Origin: Candidatus Hydrogenedens sp.
GTDB lineage: Bacteria > Hydrogenedentota > Hydrogenedentia > Hydrogenedentales > Hydrogenedentaceae
Direction of reading: 5' to 3'
NCBI GenBank assembly: GCA_035378955.1
Contig: DAOSUS010000014.1
Span: forward strand, 1-59,034
DNA: 59,034 nt
The position numbers and the translations under genes were made by a program. A model generated the notes under the pieces. The model made no database searches. It was not told where the DNA came from and saw only the letters and a list, made by a program, of their open reading frames with translations. Shown here piece by piece: positions 9,540-17,711 of this stretch. Every line of letters starts with the position of its first letter. Within the stretch, counting starts at the first letter, position 1.

Positions 9540-10472
9540 ATGAAAAATGCCTCTTTATTTTTATGTATGTTGTTTTCGATATTATTTTCAATATCTGTTT
9601 GTGCGGAGAGTGGTAACCTTTTCATGACGGATGAATTTTTATCTTTTTTTAATGGTCCCCGTAAAATTGCCGATTATCGGTATACAAATGTGCCTTTTAA
9701 GCCCTATATCAAGAGATTTTTTACCCCATCTGGACTTCAAGTCCTGGAAGATGCTCCTCATGACCATTTACATCATCATGGTTTGATGTTTGCTATTGCG
9801 GTTAATGATACCAATTACTGGGAAGAGAGCGAAAAAAGTGGACATCAAATCCATCAAAAATTCTCCAATATAAATATAGGAGAAAAATTACCTATCTCAA
9901 TGAGTTCTTTTGTTGAAGAATTAGCATGGAAAAGTCCTGAAAAAGATATTCCCCAATTAACAGAAATACGGAAAATTTCTTCTGGGTATTGGGAACAAGA
10001 AAATGCTAATGTTATACTCTGGGAGACACAATTGGAAAATCCATCAGAAACAGAGATTGCGAAACTTACAGGTCATCATTATTTCGGATTAGGAATACGG
10101 CTTTTAACAACACCGTTAGAAAAAGTAGATATTATTACTCCTATAGAGGATAATCTGGAAAATGTGCGGGGTGATGAATATCTTCGTAATTCGCCATGGT
10201 GTGCTATTGTGGTGAAGAATGAAATAGGCACTTTTACCTTACTGATGGTTGATATGCCTGATAGTGTGCGTTATCCTGCTCGTTGGTTTAGCATGCGAAT
10301 GCCCTTTGTTTATATTTCTGCAACCCGAAATTTATGGAAAGAACCACTTGAAATATCACCCCGAGATAAAGTATTGTGTAAAAATATACTTGTTTTATGG
10401 GATGGGGAAAAGACAAAAGAGGCATTGGAAAAGGCTGTAGAAGAAATTAATAATTTGTGTAAACAAAAATAA
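9540..10472 (+). CDS. Exported PmoA-like (DUF6807) protein
   Basis: 310 residues with a signal peptide (MKNASLFLCMLFSILFSISVCAE). The histidine-rich signature DAPHDHLHHHGLMFAI, shortly followed by NYWEE, identifies the PmoA-like/DUF6807 family. Despite the name, this family is not methane monooxygenase; it is found beside Gfo/Idh/MocA oxidoreductases in sugar-utilisation loci of Planctomycetes, Bacteroidetes and relatives. The histidine cluster suggests metal binding. It has an AAAGGA ribosome-binding site. It lies 21 bp before a Tat-exported oxidoreductase and is probably the first gene of a three-gene operon with the TIM-barrel protein at 11802. Confidence 0.85.
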   Translation: MKNASLFLCMLFSILFSISVCAESGNLFMTDEFLSFFNGPRKIADYRYTNVPFKPYIKRFFTPSGLQVLEDAPHDHLHHHGLMFAIAVNDTNYWEESEKSGHQIHQKFSNINIGEKLPISMSSFVEELAWKSPEKDIPQLTEIRKISSGYWEQENANVILWETQLENPSETEIAKLTGHHYFGLGIRLLTTPLEKVDIITPIEDNLENVRGDEYLRNSPWCAIVVKNEIGTFTLLMVDMPDSVRYPARWFSMRMPFVYISATRNLWKEPLEISPRDKVLCKNILVLWDGEKTKEALEKAVEEINNLCKQK

Positions 10473-10493
10473 ATTTCTGTAAGGAGAACTATT

Positions 10494-11774
10494 ATGAAAC
10501 AATCTCAAACAAATCAAAATCAAGGTATAAGTCGTCGAAGTTTTATTAAAACTACAGCCGCAGGGCTTATTGCTACCGCAAGTGTATCGGCCGTTAAGAG
10601 TGCTACCGCTCAGAATAACCGATTAGGTATAGGGATAATAGGTTGTGGAGGTAGAGGAACACATCTGTCTCAGGCAGTAAAATACTTGCAGGACAATGAT
10701 AAAACTGTGCAGTTCAAAGCATTTTGTGATATATATCGTCCCCGATTGGATAAATTAGCAGATATTTATGGTGGTAAGAAGTATATGGATTATCGGGAAT
10801 TACTAAATGACAAAGAGGTAGATGTTGTAATTATTGCTACACCGGACCACCATCATGCTCGTCAAACGATAGAAGCCGTAAAAGCAGGCAAGCATGTATA
10901 TTGTGAAAAGCCAATGACACACTGGACCCAATGGGAATTAGCAAAACAAATGACGGAAGCAGTAAAACAGTCCGACTGTGTTTTTCAGATTGGAACACAA
11001 GCCATGTCGGATAGTGTCTGGAAACAAATGAAGGAATTGGTAGAACAGGGGAAAATTGGTCAGCCTGTGCATGTAGAATGTGGATATTTCCGTTTAGGGG
11101 ATTGGGGTGAAAGGGGTATGCCGATTGATGACCCCAATGCTAAACCCGGTCCTGATTTAAATTGGGATGCTTTTTTAGAAGATGCTCCAAAACGGGAATT
11201 TGATGTTAGTAGGTTTTTCCGATGGAGGATGTATGCTGACTATGCCGGTGGAATGTCTACAGATTTATATCCCCATATATTAACACCTGTTGTTTATACC
11301 ATTGGAGTTCACATGCCGAAGATTGTTGTAGGTATCGGAGGAAAATTACGCTATGAAGAAAGAGAAATCCCAGATACTTTTGACATGCTTATTAACTATA
11401 ATAACAAAACTGATTTGGCTCTTTTAGGGACACAGGCAAATGAATATCAAGGGACTGCCCTTCGTGGACAAAATCGCGTTCCTGTTATTCGCGGTTGGGA
11501 AGGAACATTAACAATTAATGAAGAAGATATTGTTTACTGGCCTGCAAAAGCTCTTAAAACTCAAAATCCAGAAAGAATACCTATTCAAAAAGGAGAAAAT
11601 TTGACGGATTATCTACGCAGTTTTATAGATTGTTGTATGCGTAAAGATAAAAACACATTAAGTCCTATTGATATGGCTTTTGAAGTCCAGACGACACTAA
11701 TTATGGGTATGTTATCTTGGAAAGATAGTAAGATGTATACCTATGAAGAAGGAAAAGGACCTATAGCCTTATAA
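10494..11774 (+). CDS. Tat-exported Gfo/Idh/MocA oxidoreductase
   Basis: 426 residues. A twin-arginine leader, SRRSFIK at residues 13-19, precedes a hydrophobic Ala-rich stretch ending at ATAQ (about residue 40), so the enzyme should be folded with its cofactor before export. The Rossmann motif GIGIIGCGGRGTH lies at about 45-57 and EKPM at 138-141. The C-terminal domain is the glycosyl-hydrolase-109-like type (DYAGGMSTDLYPHILTPV). The likely role is oxidation or NAD-cycling cleavage of a sugar or glycoside. The ribosome-binding site GGAG is strong. It sits between the PmoA-like and TIM-barrel genes with gaps of 21 and 27 bp, which supports one operon. Confidence 0.92.
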   Translation: MKQSQTNQNQGISRRSFIKTTAAGLIATASVSAVKSATAQNNRLGIGIIGCGGRGTHLSQAVKYLQDNDKTVQFKAFCDIYRPRLDKLADIYGGKKYMDYRELLNDKEVDVVIIATPDHHHARQTIEAVKAGKHVYCEKPMTHWTQWELAKQMTEAVKQSDCVFQIGTQAMSDSVWKQMKELVEQGKIGQPVHVECGYFRLGDWGERGMPIDDPNAKPGPDLNWDAFLEDAPKREFDVSRFFRWRMYADYAGGMSTDLYPHILTPVVYTIGVHMPKIVVGIGGKLRYEEREIPDTFDMLINYNNKTDLALLGTQANEYQGTALRGQNRVPVIRGWEGTLTINEEDIVYWPAKALKTQNPERIPIQKGENLTDYLRSFIDCCMRKDKNTLSPIDMAFEVQTTLIMGMLSWKDSKMYTYEEGKGPIAL

Positions 11775-11801
11775 ACAACATAGATTAGAAAGGATAAATT
11801 T

Positions 11802-12641
11802 ATGGGAAAGATAGGTATTGGAATTAACTTAGAATTTGTCCGACATGCGGACAAACCCTTTGAGTGGGGTGTAGATAAAGCGGCTGAGTTAGGTTACGAA
11901 TATGTAGAACCGATGGTGCATTGGGGTAGAGAACTACTCAGCGAGGCAGGTTATTTCCATAGTGTTTCAATGTTAGACGACCCCTATCGAATTAAAAAGG
12001 CATGTGAGAACGCAGGGGTTAAATTATCGGGACTTTCGTCACATTGTCCTCTTTGCAAACCTGAAATTAGCACTGAATACCTTAAACAAGGTATTCGATT
12101 TGCTGCAGAGTGTGGTGCTCCTGTCGTTAATACAGATGAAGGACCAAAGCCTAAATGGACTACGGTTGAAGAAGACCATGTCTTGATGAGATATGTTCTT
12201 ATGGAAGCCTGTGCGGTAGCAGAACCTCGCGGTATTTTGATTGGTTTAGAACCCCATCAGCAGTATAGTAAATCACCCGAAGGTTTAGACCGTATTTATT
12301 CTCTTGTAAAATCCCCTATTTTGGGTATCAATTTTGATACCGGGAATAGTTTTTTAAGTGGTCAGGACCCAATAGCATGGCTGGAACATGTTAGCGATAG
12401 ATTGGTGCATTTACATGCAAAAGATATAGCATTGCAGCAGGCGGAAGCAGAACGGGGAAAGGTAACCGGAACACCCGTAGGTTGTGCTTGTGGCGATGGG
12501 GTTATTGACTGGGCAAAGGTTATCTCTATATTGAAAAAAGTTTCTCGCAATATCGTTATGAGTGTTGAATGTGGAACAATCGAACAAGCCGAGCGCAGTA
12601 TAAAATACCTGAAAGCATTATTAGAGAAAATCGAAGGTTAA
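11802..12641 (+). CDS. Sugar-phosphate isomerase/epimerase-type TIM-barrel protein
   Basis: 279 residues of the xylose-isomerase-like / AP-endonuclease-2 superfamily. Metal-binding residues follow the family order: Glu in IGLEPHQQY, Asp in GINFDTGN, His in LVHLHAKDI and Glu in VMSVECGT. Members isomerise or epimerise sugars and inosoles, or carry out beta-elimination of 3-keto-glycosides. There is no signal peptide although its operon partners are exported, so it should act in the cytoplasm on the imported product. The GAAAGGA ribosome-binding site is good. A strong terminator 17 bp downstream closes the operon. Confidence 0.9.
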   Translation: MGKIGIGINLEFVRHADKPFEWGVDKAAELGYEYVEPMVHWGRELLSEAGYFHSVSMLDDPYRIKKACENAGVKLSGLSSHCPLCKPEISTEYLKQGIRFAAECGAPVVNTDEGPKPKWTTVEEDHVLMRYVLMEACAVAEPRGILIGLEPHQQYSKSPEGLDRIYSLVKSPILGINFDTGNSFLSGQDPIAWLEHVSDRLVHLHAKDIALQQAEAERGKVTGTPVGCACGDGVIDWAKVISILKKVSRNIVMSVECGTIEQAERSIKYLKALLEKIEG

Positions 12642-12658
12642 CTTTAAGACTTTTTATC

Positions 12659-12706
12659 GACCCCGAATAGGTAGTTTGTTTAATCTATTTGGGGTCTATT
12701 TTTTAT
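12659..12706 (+). terminator. Rho-independent terminator of the PmoA-like/Gfo/TIM-barrel operon
   Basis: A 12-bp stem with one mismatch (GACCCCGAATAG at 12659-12670 pairing with CTATTTGGGGTC at 12685-12696) has a 14-base loop and is followed by TATTTTTTAT. The position directly after the stop codon and the T-run make this a confident call. Confidence 0.85.
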
Positions 12707-12828
12707 AACTACGGGAGTAGTTCCTAAATTATTCTATATTTTTTTGTTATTTGTTCCTAAAAAATTTCGTTTTCTTAATATATTCGTAGTAAGATGGTAA
12801 AAAGAAAAAAATATAAGGAGATTTTGTT

Positions 12829-14277
12829 ATGAAACAGAAAACATCACAGATTTTACTCTTTGTGGCGTTGACATTTTTGGTGATATCTGTAGTTCAAGCA
12901 CAAGATACGGAGGCAAATGCTCAAAAATCAGACATAAAACAATCCGAGACAACCCTTCAAGACCAGAAGGATGTTGCTGTTACTATATACAACAATGACC
13001 GTGCTCTGGTGCGTGAGAAACGAAAAATTAAATTACCTAAAGGGGAAAGTTATTTGAAATTTATGGATGTACCCGAGCGTATTATCCCTGAAACGGTAAG
13101 TTTGAAATCTTTAATACAGGCAGGAAGTTTACAAATACTGGAACAGAATTATGAATATGATTTGATTAGTCCTTCCAAATTAATGGAAAAATATGTCGGT
13201 AAGGAGGTAAAACTGGTAAACAAAAATAAAGACATGGATTTTTATGAAGTTACTGCGAAACTTTTAAGTGTAAATGAGTCCCCTGTATTTCAAGTAGAAA
13301 ATCAGATTTATTTAGGACATCCAGGGAATGTTGTTTTGCCTGAACTACCCTCGGAGTTGATTGCAAAACCTACCCTGATATGGATGTTAGATAATACTCT
13401 GGAAGAACAGGAATTAGAGGCTACTTATTTAACTTCAGGTATCTCATGGAAGGCAGATTATGTACTTGTTTATGATGAACCTAAAAATTCAATGGATTTA
13501 GAAGGTTGGATAACGCTCAATAATAGTTCCGGTGCTACTTATCAGAATGCCAAATTAAAATTGGTAGCGGGGGAAGTCAATATTGTTCCTGTTCAAGCAC
13601 CAGCACCAATGATGGACCGTATGATGGTAGGTGCAGCAAAATCTATGGAGGTTCGAGAGGAGTCTTTTGCAGAGTATCACCTCTATACTGTACCTCGAAG
13701 AACGACCATTAAACAAAATCAATCCAAACAAGTAAGTTTACTATCCGCTAATGGTGTCAAGGCAAATAAAATTTACGAATACCGTGGAAACACAGCATTT
13801 TATAATAACAAAATCGAGCCTATTCGTAATGAAAATATTGATGCCTTTTTAATTTTTAAGAATGCAGAGGATAACCAGTTAGGATTTCCTTTGCCGGAGG
13901 GGATAATCCGTGTATATCAAGAAGATAGTGAAGGAATGTTGCAATTTGCGGGAGAAGACCGTATTAAACATACCCCCAAAGATGAAGAAATACGGTTACG
14001 GTTAGGAAAAGCATTTGATATAATTGGAGAAAGAACCCAGATAGATTTCCAGAAGTTAGGTCCTAATGTTGTAGAATGTGAATTTGAGATTGTTATAAGA
14101 AATCATAAGAAAAATGATATTGTAGTAGATATTGTTGAACCGATGATGGGAGATTGGCAGATTATTAAGTCATCTATGGATTACGAAAAGAAAGATGCTT
14201 TTTCTGTAATCTTCCATTTACCTGTAAAAGCCGAAGGTTCGGGAAAAGTGTCTTATAGGGTGCGTATTCGTTTCTAA
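12829..14277 (+). CDS. Exported DUF4139-domain protein
   Basis: 482 residues with a signal peptide (ends ...ISVVQAQ). VAVTIYNNDRALVREKRKIKLPKG near residue 50 is the typical DUF4139/DUF4140 N-terminus (the xxIYNxxxAxVxexR pattern). The central block ELEATYLTSGISWKADYVL and the C-terminal immunoglobulin-like part (VVECEFEIVIRNHKKNDIVVDIVEPM) complete the family. The function of this family is unknown; members are exported and often sit near wall- or stress-related genes. The ribosome-binding site AAGGAG is strong. The gene follows a terminator, so it has its own promoter, and it is only 43 bp upstream of nnrE, with which it may be cotranscribed. Confidence 0.85.
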   Translation: MKQKTSQILLFVALTFLVISVVQAQDTEANAQKSDIKQSETTLQDQKDVAVTIYNNDRALVREKRKIKLPKGESYLKFMDVPERIIPETVSLKSLIQAGSLQILEQNYEYDLISPSKLMEKYVGKEVKLVNKNKDMDFYEVTAKLLSVNESPVFQVENQIYLGHPGNVVLPELPSELIAKPTLIWMLDNTLEEQELEATYLTSGISWKADYVLVYDEPKNSMDLEGWITLNNSSGATYQNAKLKLVAGEVNIVPVQAPAPMMDRMMVGAAKSMEVREESFAEYHLYTVPRRTTIKQNQSKQVSLLSANGVKANKIYEYRGNTAFYNNKIEPIRNENIDAFLIFKNAEDNQLGFPLPEGIIRVYQEDSEGMLQFAGEDRIKHTPKDEEIRLRLGKAFDIIGERTQIDFQKLGPNVVECEFEIVIRNHKKNDIVVDIVEPMMGDWQIIKSSMDYEKKDAFSVIFHLPVKAEGSGKVSYRVRIRF

Positions 14278-14319
14278 CTATGTTATTAAATAATAAGATT
14301 ATATAACGGAGGTATTACT

Positions 14320-15060
14320 GTGTCTATACAATACCTTACTGTGCACCAGATGCGTGAAGCCGATAGACGCTGTATAGAGGAATTGGGCATTCCGGGTGTT
14401 GTTTTAATGAATAACGCAGGTAATGCAGTATTCAAAGAATTAGACAAAGGACCTGTTACTGTCTTATGTGGTAAAGGGAATAATGGTGGAGATGGTTTTG
14501 TAGTGGCAAGGTTGGCATTGGTTGCAGGATGGAATGTCAAAGTCCTTTTATTAACGGAACCTTCCAATATCCGGGGAGATGCAGAAGTATTTATGAATGC
14601 GTATTTGCGATTGGGTGGAGAAATGGCCATCTGTTTGAATGATAATGATGTTCGGGAGGAGGTTGGTAAGATTGCAGAGAATGAAACATGTGTAGATGCT
14701 CTTTTGGGGACAGGAACGAAAGGAGAAATAACAGGACTTTTGCGGACGGCTATAGAAAGCACAAAGAGGTTAAGGAATATTATTTCGGTGGATTTGCCTT
14801 CCGGAATGAATGCAGATACCGGGGATATTTGTGGTGTTTGTGTTCGTGCCCGAAAAACGGTAACTTTCCAATATCCTAAAATGGGTTTTAAAAACCCTTA
14901 TGCCAGGGAATACCTTGGGAAATTAGTTGTTGCGGATATTGGCATTCCACCCGTTTGTGCAGATGATAATCAATGGATTGAATTAAAACGAAGAAAAGGT
15001 GAATTTTTTAAGTCGAACAGGAGTAACTTACCTAACAATACAGAAGGGCAAAAATTATGA
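14320..15060 (+). CDS. nnrE: NAD(P)H-hydrate epimerase
   Basis: 246 residues of the YjeF_N family. It converts the R to the S epimer of damaged (hydrated) NAD(P)H so that a dehydratase can repair it. The family signature LCGKGNNGGDGFVVARLA appears near residue 50, with VDALLGTGTKGEITG and VDLPSGMNADTG further on. The start is GTG at 14320, seven bases after a perfect GGAGG. The dehydratase (YjeF C-terminal) domain that is often fused is absent and not seen in the window. Its stop overlaps the start of the next gene by four bases (ATGA), so the two are translationally coupled. Confidence 0.92.
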   Translation: MSIQYLTVHQMREADRRCIEELGIPGVVLMNNAGNAVFKELDKGPVTVLCGKGNNGGDGFVVARLALVAGWNVKVLLLTEPSNIRGDAEVFMNAYLRLGGEMAICLNDNDVREEVGKIAENETCVDALLGTGTKGEITGLLRTAIESTKRLRNIISVDLPSGMNADTGDICGVCVRARKTVTFQYPKMGFKNPYAREYLGKLVVADIGIPPVCADDNQWIELKRRKGEFFKSNRSNLPNNTEGQKL

Positions 15061-15635
15061 GTGAGGGGACTTATCGTGCTTTTATTGCTATAGAACTTCC
15101 TTCCGAAGTAAGGGAGGTAATCTGGAATAGTGCAAAGCCCGCTTCCGGCATGCTCAAATCTTTAGTGAAGTGGGTTCCATCTGAAAATATACATTTGACC
15201 TTACGATTTTTAGGGGAAATAACGCTAAATACGAGCGATAAATTAAGAGAGAGTTTGCGACAAATAGCCATCCAATTCCATCCTTTAAAACTTAAATTAG
15301 GTATTCCAGGGGTTTTCCCTTCATGGAAAGAGCCAAGGGTTTTGTGGGTAGGTTTAGATATTATAGAAGGAGATATAAACTTCATACAGACTACGATAGA
15401 ACAGCAGGCACAAATGGCTGGTTTAAGTCAAGAAAAACAAAAATTTCATCCACACATTACAGTAGGTAGGGTCAAAACACCTTCTCCATTTATTTCCAAC
15501 ACATGGAAAAATGTTAAAATACAACAGGTGCCCGAATTTGTTGTGAATAAAATTACTTTGTTCAAAAGTACACTAAATCCGGGTGGCGCTATTTACGATA
15601 TTGTAGATACTTTTCAATTTAAAGAAAAGGGATAG
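15057..15635 (+). CDS. thpR: RNA 2',3'-cyclic phosphodiesterase (2H / LigT family)
   Basis: 192 residues, the standard length for ThpR. The two catalytic His-x-Thr-x motifs are HLTL at residues 46-49 and HITV near residue 133 (in FHPHITVGR). The enzyme opens 2',3'-cyclic phosphates on RNA and can ligate tRNA halves in vitro. It overlaps nnrE by four bases and is followed three bases later by a YggT-type gene. The AT-rich C-terminus ends in FQFKEKG. Confidence 0.92.
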   Translation: MSEGTYRAFIAIELPSEVREVIWNSAKPASGMLKSLVKWVPSENIHLTLRFLGEITLNTSDKLRESLRQIAIQFHPLKLKLGIPGVFPSWKEPRVLWVGLDIIEGDINFIQTTIEQQAQMAGLSQEKQKFHPHITVGRVKTPSPFISNTWKNVKIQQVPEFVVNKITLFKSTLNPGGAIYDIVDTFQFKEKG

Positions 15636-15638
15636 AAC

Positions 15639-15887
15639 TTGTTTATCCGTGATTTTTTATATACCTTATTTACGCTGTACATGCTCGGAATTTTAGCGGT
15701 ATGGTTAGGTCCCTATATTGATTTTGACCTGAGGCAACGGAAATGGAGCCTATGGGTAGTTAAAATTGTGGACCCCCTTCTTCAAGTTATAAGAAAAAAC
15801 TTACCTTATATAGGACCTTTCAACTGGGCTCCTATTATTGCATTACTAATTGTCTGGTTAATGAGAAAAATTATTGTCGGAATTTAA
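15639..15887 (+). CDS. YggT-family small membrane protein
   Basis: 82 residues with two hydrophobic segments (LYTLFTLYMLGILAVWLGPY and APIIALLIVWLMRKIIVG). Between them lies the family pattern DPLLQVIRKNLPYIGPFNWAPI, which corresponds to the YggT DPxLxxIRxxLPxxGxxDxSP motif. The start is TTG at 15639, eight bases after AAAAGG, and no better in-frame start exists before the hydrophobic region. YggT proteins are linked to cell division or osmotic-shock tolerance in various bacteria. It is coupled to thpR. Confidence 0.75.
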   Translation: MFIRDFLYTLFTLYMLGILAVWLGPYIDFDLRQRKWSLWVVKIVDPLLQVIRKNLPYIGPFNWAPIIALLIVWLMRKIIVGI

Positions 15888-16018
15888 TCTATATTTCATA
15901 AAAAAACTTGCATTCCCTTTGTTAATTATGGTAAAAAGTCAAGATTTATATTCGGGCATATTTATAAATAAAAAATGAAATAAAATATAAAAAAGAAAAG
16001 AACCGAAGGAGAAAAACA

Positions 16019-17602
16019 ATGGATTTACAATCATGGTTTACTGAAAAGCAAATTTCATGCGGGAAAATTTATAGGAATTTGAGTGTTCCGGAACTTTATG
16101 AAATCTCATTAGAAAAAGGTGAAGGGAAGTTAGGTGCTAATGGAACGCTATTAGTCAGGACAGGTAAACGAACGGGTAGGTCCCCTGAAGACCGTTTTGT
16201 CGTTCAAGACGAATTTTCAAAGGATGCAGTAGATTGGAACAAGGTAAATCTACCTACAACGGAGGATGTCTATAATCATATATATGATAGAATACGCGGT
16301 TTTTTGAAGGGTAAAGATGTATATGTATTCGATGGGTTTGTAGGGGCTGATGAAAACTATCGTATAAAAGTGCGGGTAGTGGCAGAAAAAGCATGGCATG
16401 CTTTATTTGCACGAATATTGTTCTTAAGACCTACACCGGAACAGCTGGAACATTTTGGAGAACCGGATTTTTGTGTCTTTGCTTGTGGCGGATTGAAATT
16501 AGAAGGGGAGAAGGATAAAGTTAAGACGGATACAGCCATTATTCTTAACCTTAAAGAGAGAAATATCTTAATTTGTGGTTCGGATTATGGTGGTGAAATA
16601 AAGAAAAGTATTTTTACTGTAATGAATTTTATTATGCCGGAACGAAATGTGATGCCCATGCATTGTTCGGCTAATGTAGGTAAAGATGGCGACAGTGCTA
16701 TTTTCTTTGGTCTTTCCGGAACAGGGAAAACAATACTTTCAGCAGACCCTGAAAGATATCTTATCGGGGATGATGAACATGGCTGGAGCGAAGACGGTAT
16801 CTTTAATTTTGAAGGGGGTTGTTATGCAAAGATAATTAAATTAAGAAAAGAATCAGAGCCGTTAATTTATAGTGCTATTCGGTTCGGTTCTATTGCGGAA
16901 AATGTTGTGTATGACCCTTCAACACGAGAGATTGACTTCGATGACGGTAGTATCACAGAAAATATCCGAACAACATATCCTGTAGAATTTATTCCGAATG
17001 TAGTGCTTAGTGGAAAAGCTGGACATCCCAAAAATATATTCCTTTTGACGGCAGATGCTTTTGGAATTTTACCCCCGGTAGCCAAATTAACCCCTGAAGG
17101 GGCTATGTATCATTTTCTTTCCGGTTATACGGCAAAACTTGCAGGAACAGAAGTAGGTGTTGTTGAACCCCAGGCAACTTTCTCTACCTGTTTTGGTGCT
17201 CCATTTATGATTCGTAGTCCGTGGGTGTATGCTCGTTTGCTGGCGGAGAAAATGAAAAGACACAGTGCGGATTGCTGGTTGATTAATACGGGCTGGTCTG
17301 GCGGTCCTTATGGCGTTGGGAAACGAATGTCTATCGAATTAACGCGTTCTATTCTATCCGCCGTGTTAGAGGGTAAACTAAAAAATGCTAAATTCGTAAA
17401 ACTGGAAAAATTGAATTTATTGGTACCTGAAGCCATAGAAGGTTTGGAAGACCAGCGTGTGTTAATTCCTGAGCATACATGGGCGGATAAATCTGCATAC
17501 CAGCAAAAAATGGAACATCTTGTTGGCTTATTTATAAAAAATTTCGAACGGTTTAAGGCTCAGGCAGAACATGCGGTGTTAGAAGCAGGTCCCAAATTAT
17601 AA
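16019..17602 (+). CDS. pckA: ATP-dependent phosphoenolpyruvate carboxykinase
   Basis: 527 residues, the typical ATP-PEPCK size. It interconverts oxaloacetate + ATP and PEP + CO2 + ADP in gluconeogenesis or fermentative CO2 fixation. The ATP-binding P-loop GLSGTGKT lies near residues 231-238, preceded by the metal/oxaloacetate site HCSANVG. FNFEGGCYAK, RFGSIAENV and YTAKLAGTE are further ATP-type signatures. A strong AAGGAG ribosome-binding site precedes the ATG, and a 131-bp AT-rich gap suggests its own promoter. A terminator lies 29 bp after the stop. Confidence 0.97.
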   Translation: MDLQSWFTEKQISCGKIYRNLSVPELYEISLEKGEGKLGANGTLLVRTGKRTGRSPEDRFVVQDEFSKDAVDWNKVNLPTTEDVYNHIYDRIRGFLKGKDVYVFDGFVGADENYRIKVRVVAEKAWHALFARILFLRPTPEQLEHFGEPDFCVFACGGLKLEGEKDKVKTDTAIILNLKERNILICGSDYGGEIKKSIFTVMNFIMPERNVMPMHCSANVGKDGDSAIFFGLSGTGKTILSADPERYLIGDDEHGWSEDGIFNFEGGCYAKIIKLRKESEPLIYSAIRFGSIAENVVYDPSTREIDFDDGSITENIRTTYPVEFIPNVVLSGKAGHPKNIFLLTADAFGILPPVAKLTPEGAMYHFLSGYTAKLAGTEVGVVEPQATFSTCFGAPFMIRSPWVYARLLAEKMKRHSADCWLINTGWSGGPYGVGKRMSIELTRSILSAVLEGKLKNAKFVKLEKLNLLVPEAIEGLEDQRVLIPEHTWADKSAYQQKMEHLVGLFIKNFERFKAQAEHAVLEAGPKL

Positions 17603-17631
17603 TAGGCTATTTTATTAATAGATAATATTTG

Positions 17632-17667
17632 GAGTACACTATTTGAAAAATAGTGTACTCTTTTTTT
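17632..17667 (+). terminator. Strong rho-independent terminator after pckA
   Basis: A perfect 13-bp stem (GAGTACACTATTT at 17632-17644 and its complement at 17648-17660) has a GAA loop and is followed by a run of seven T. The next gene's frame is open through this hairpin to a TTG at 17643, which argues that the longer start of that gene is false. Confidence 0.92.
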
Positions 17668-17711
17668 ATTGTTTATTTCATCTATTGAAAACAGTTATAA
17701 GGAGCAAAAAA

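Noticed and set aside
17643..17711. Start codon TTG for the DUF4091 protein
   Set aside because: It lies inside the pckA terminator; the ATG at 17712 has a ribosome-binding site and a proper signal peptide.
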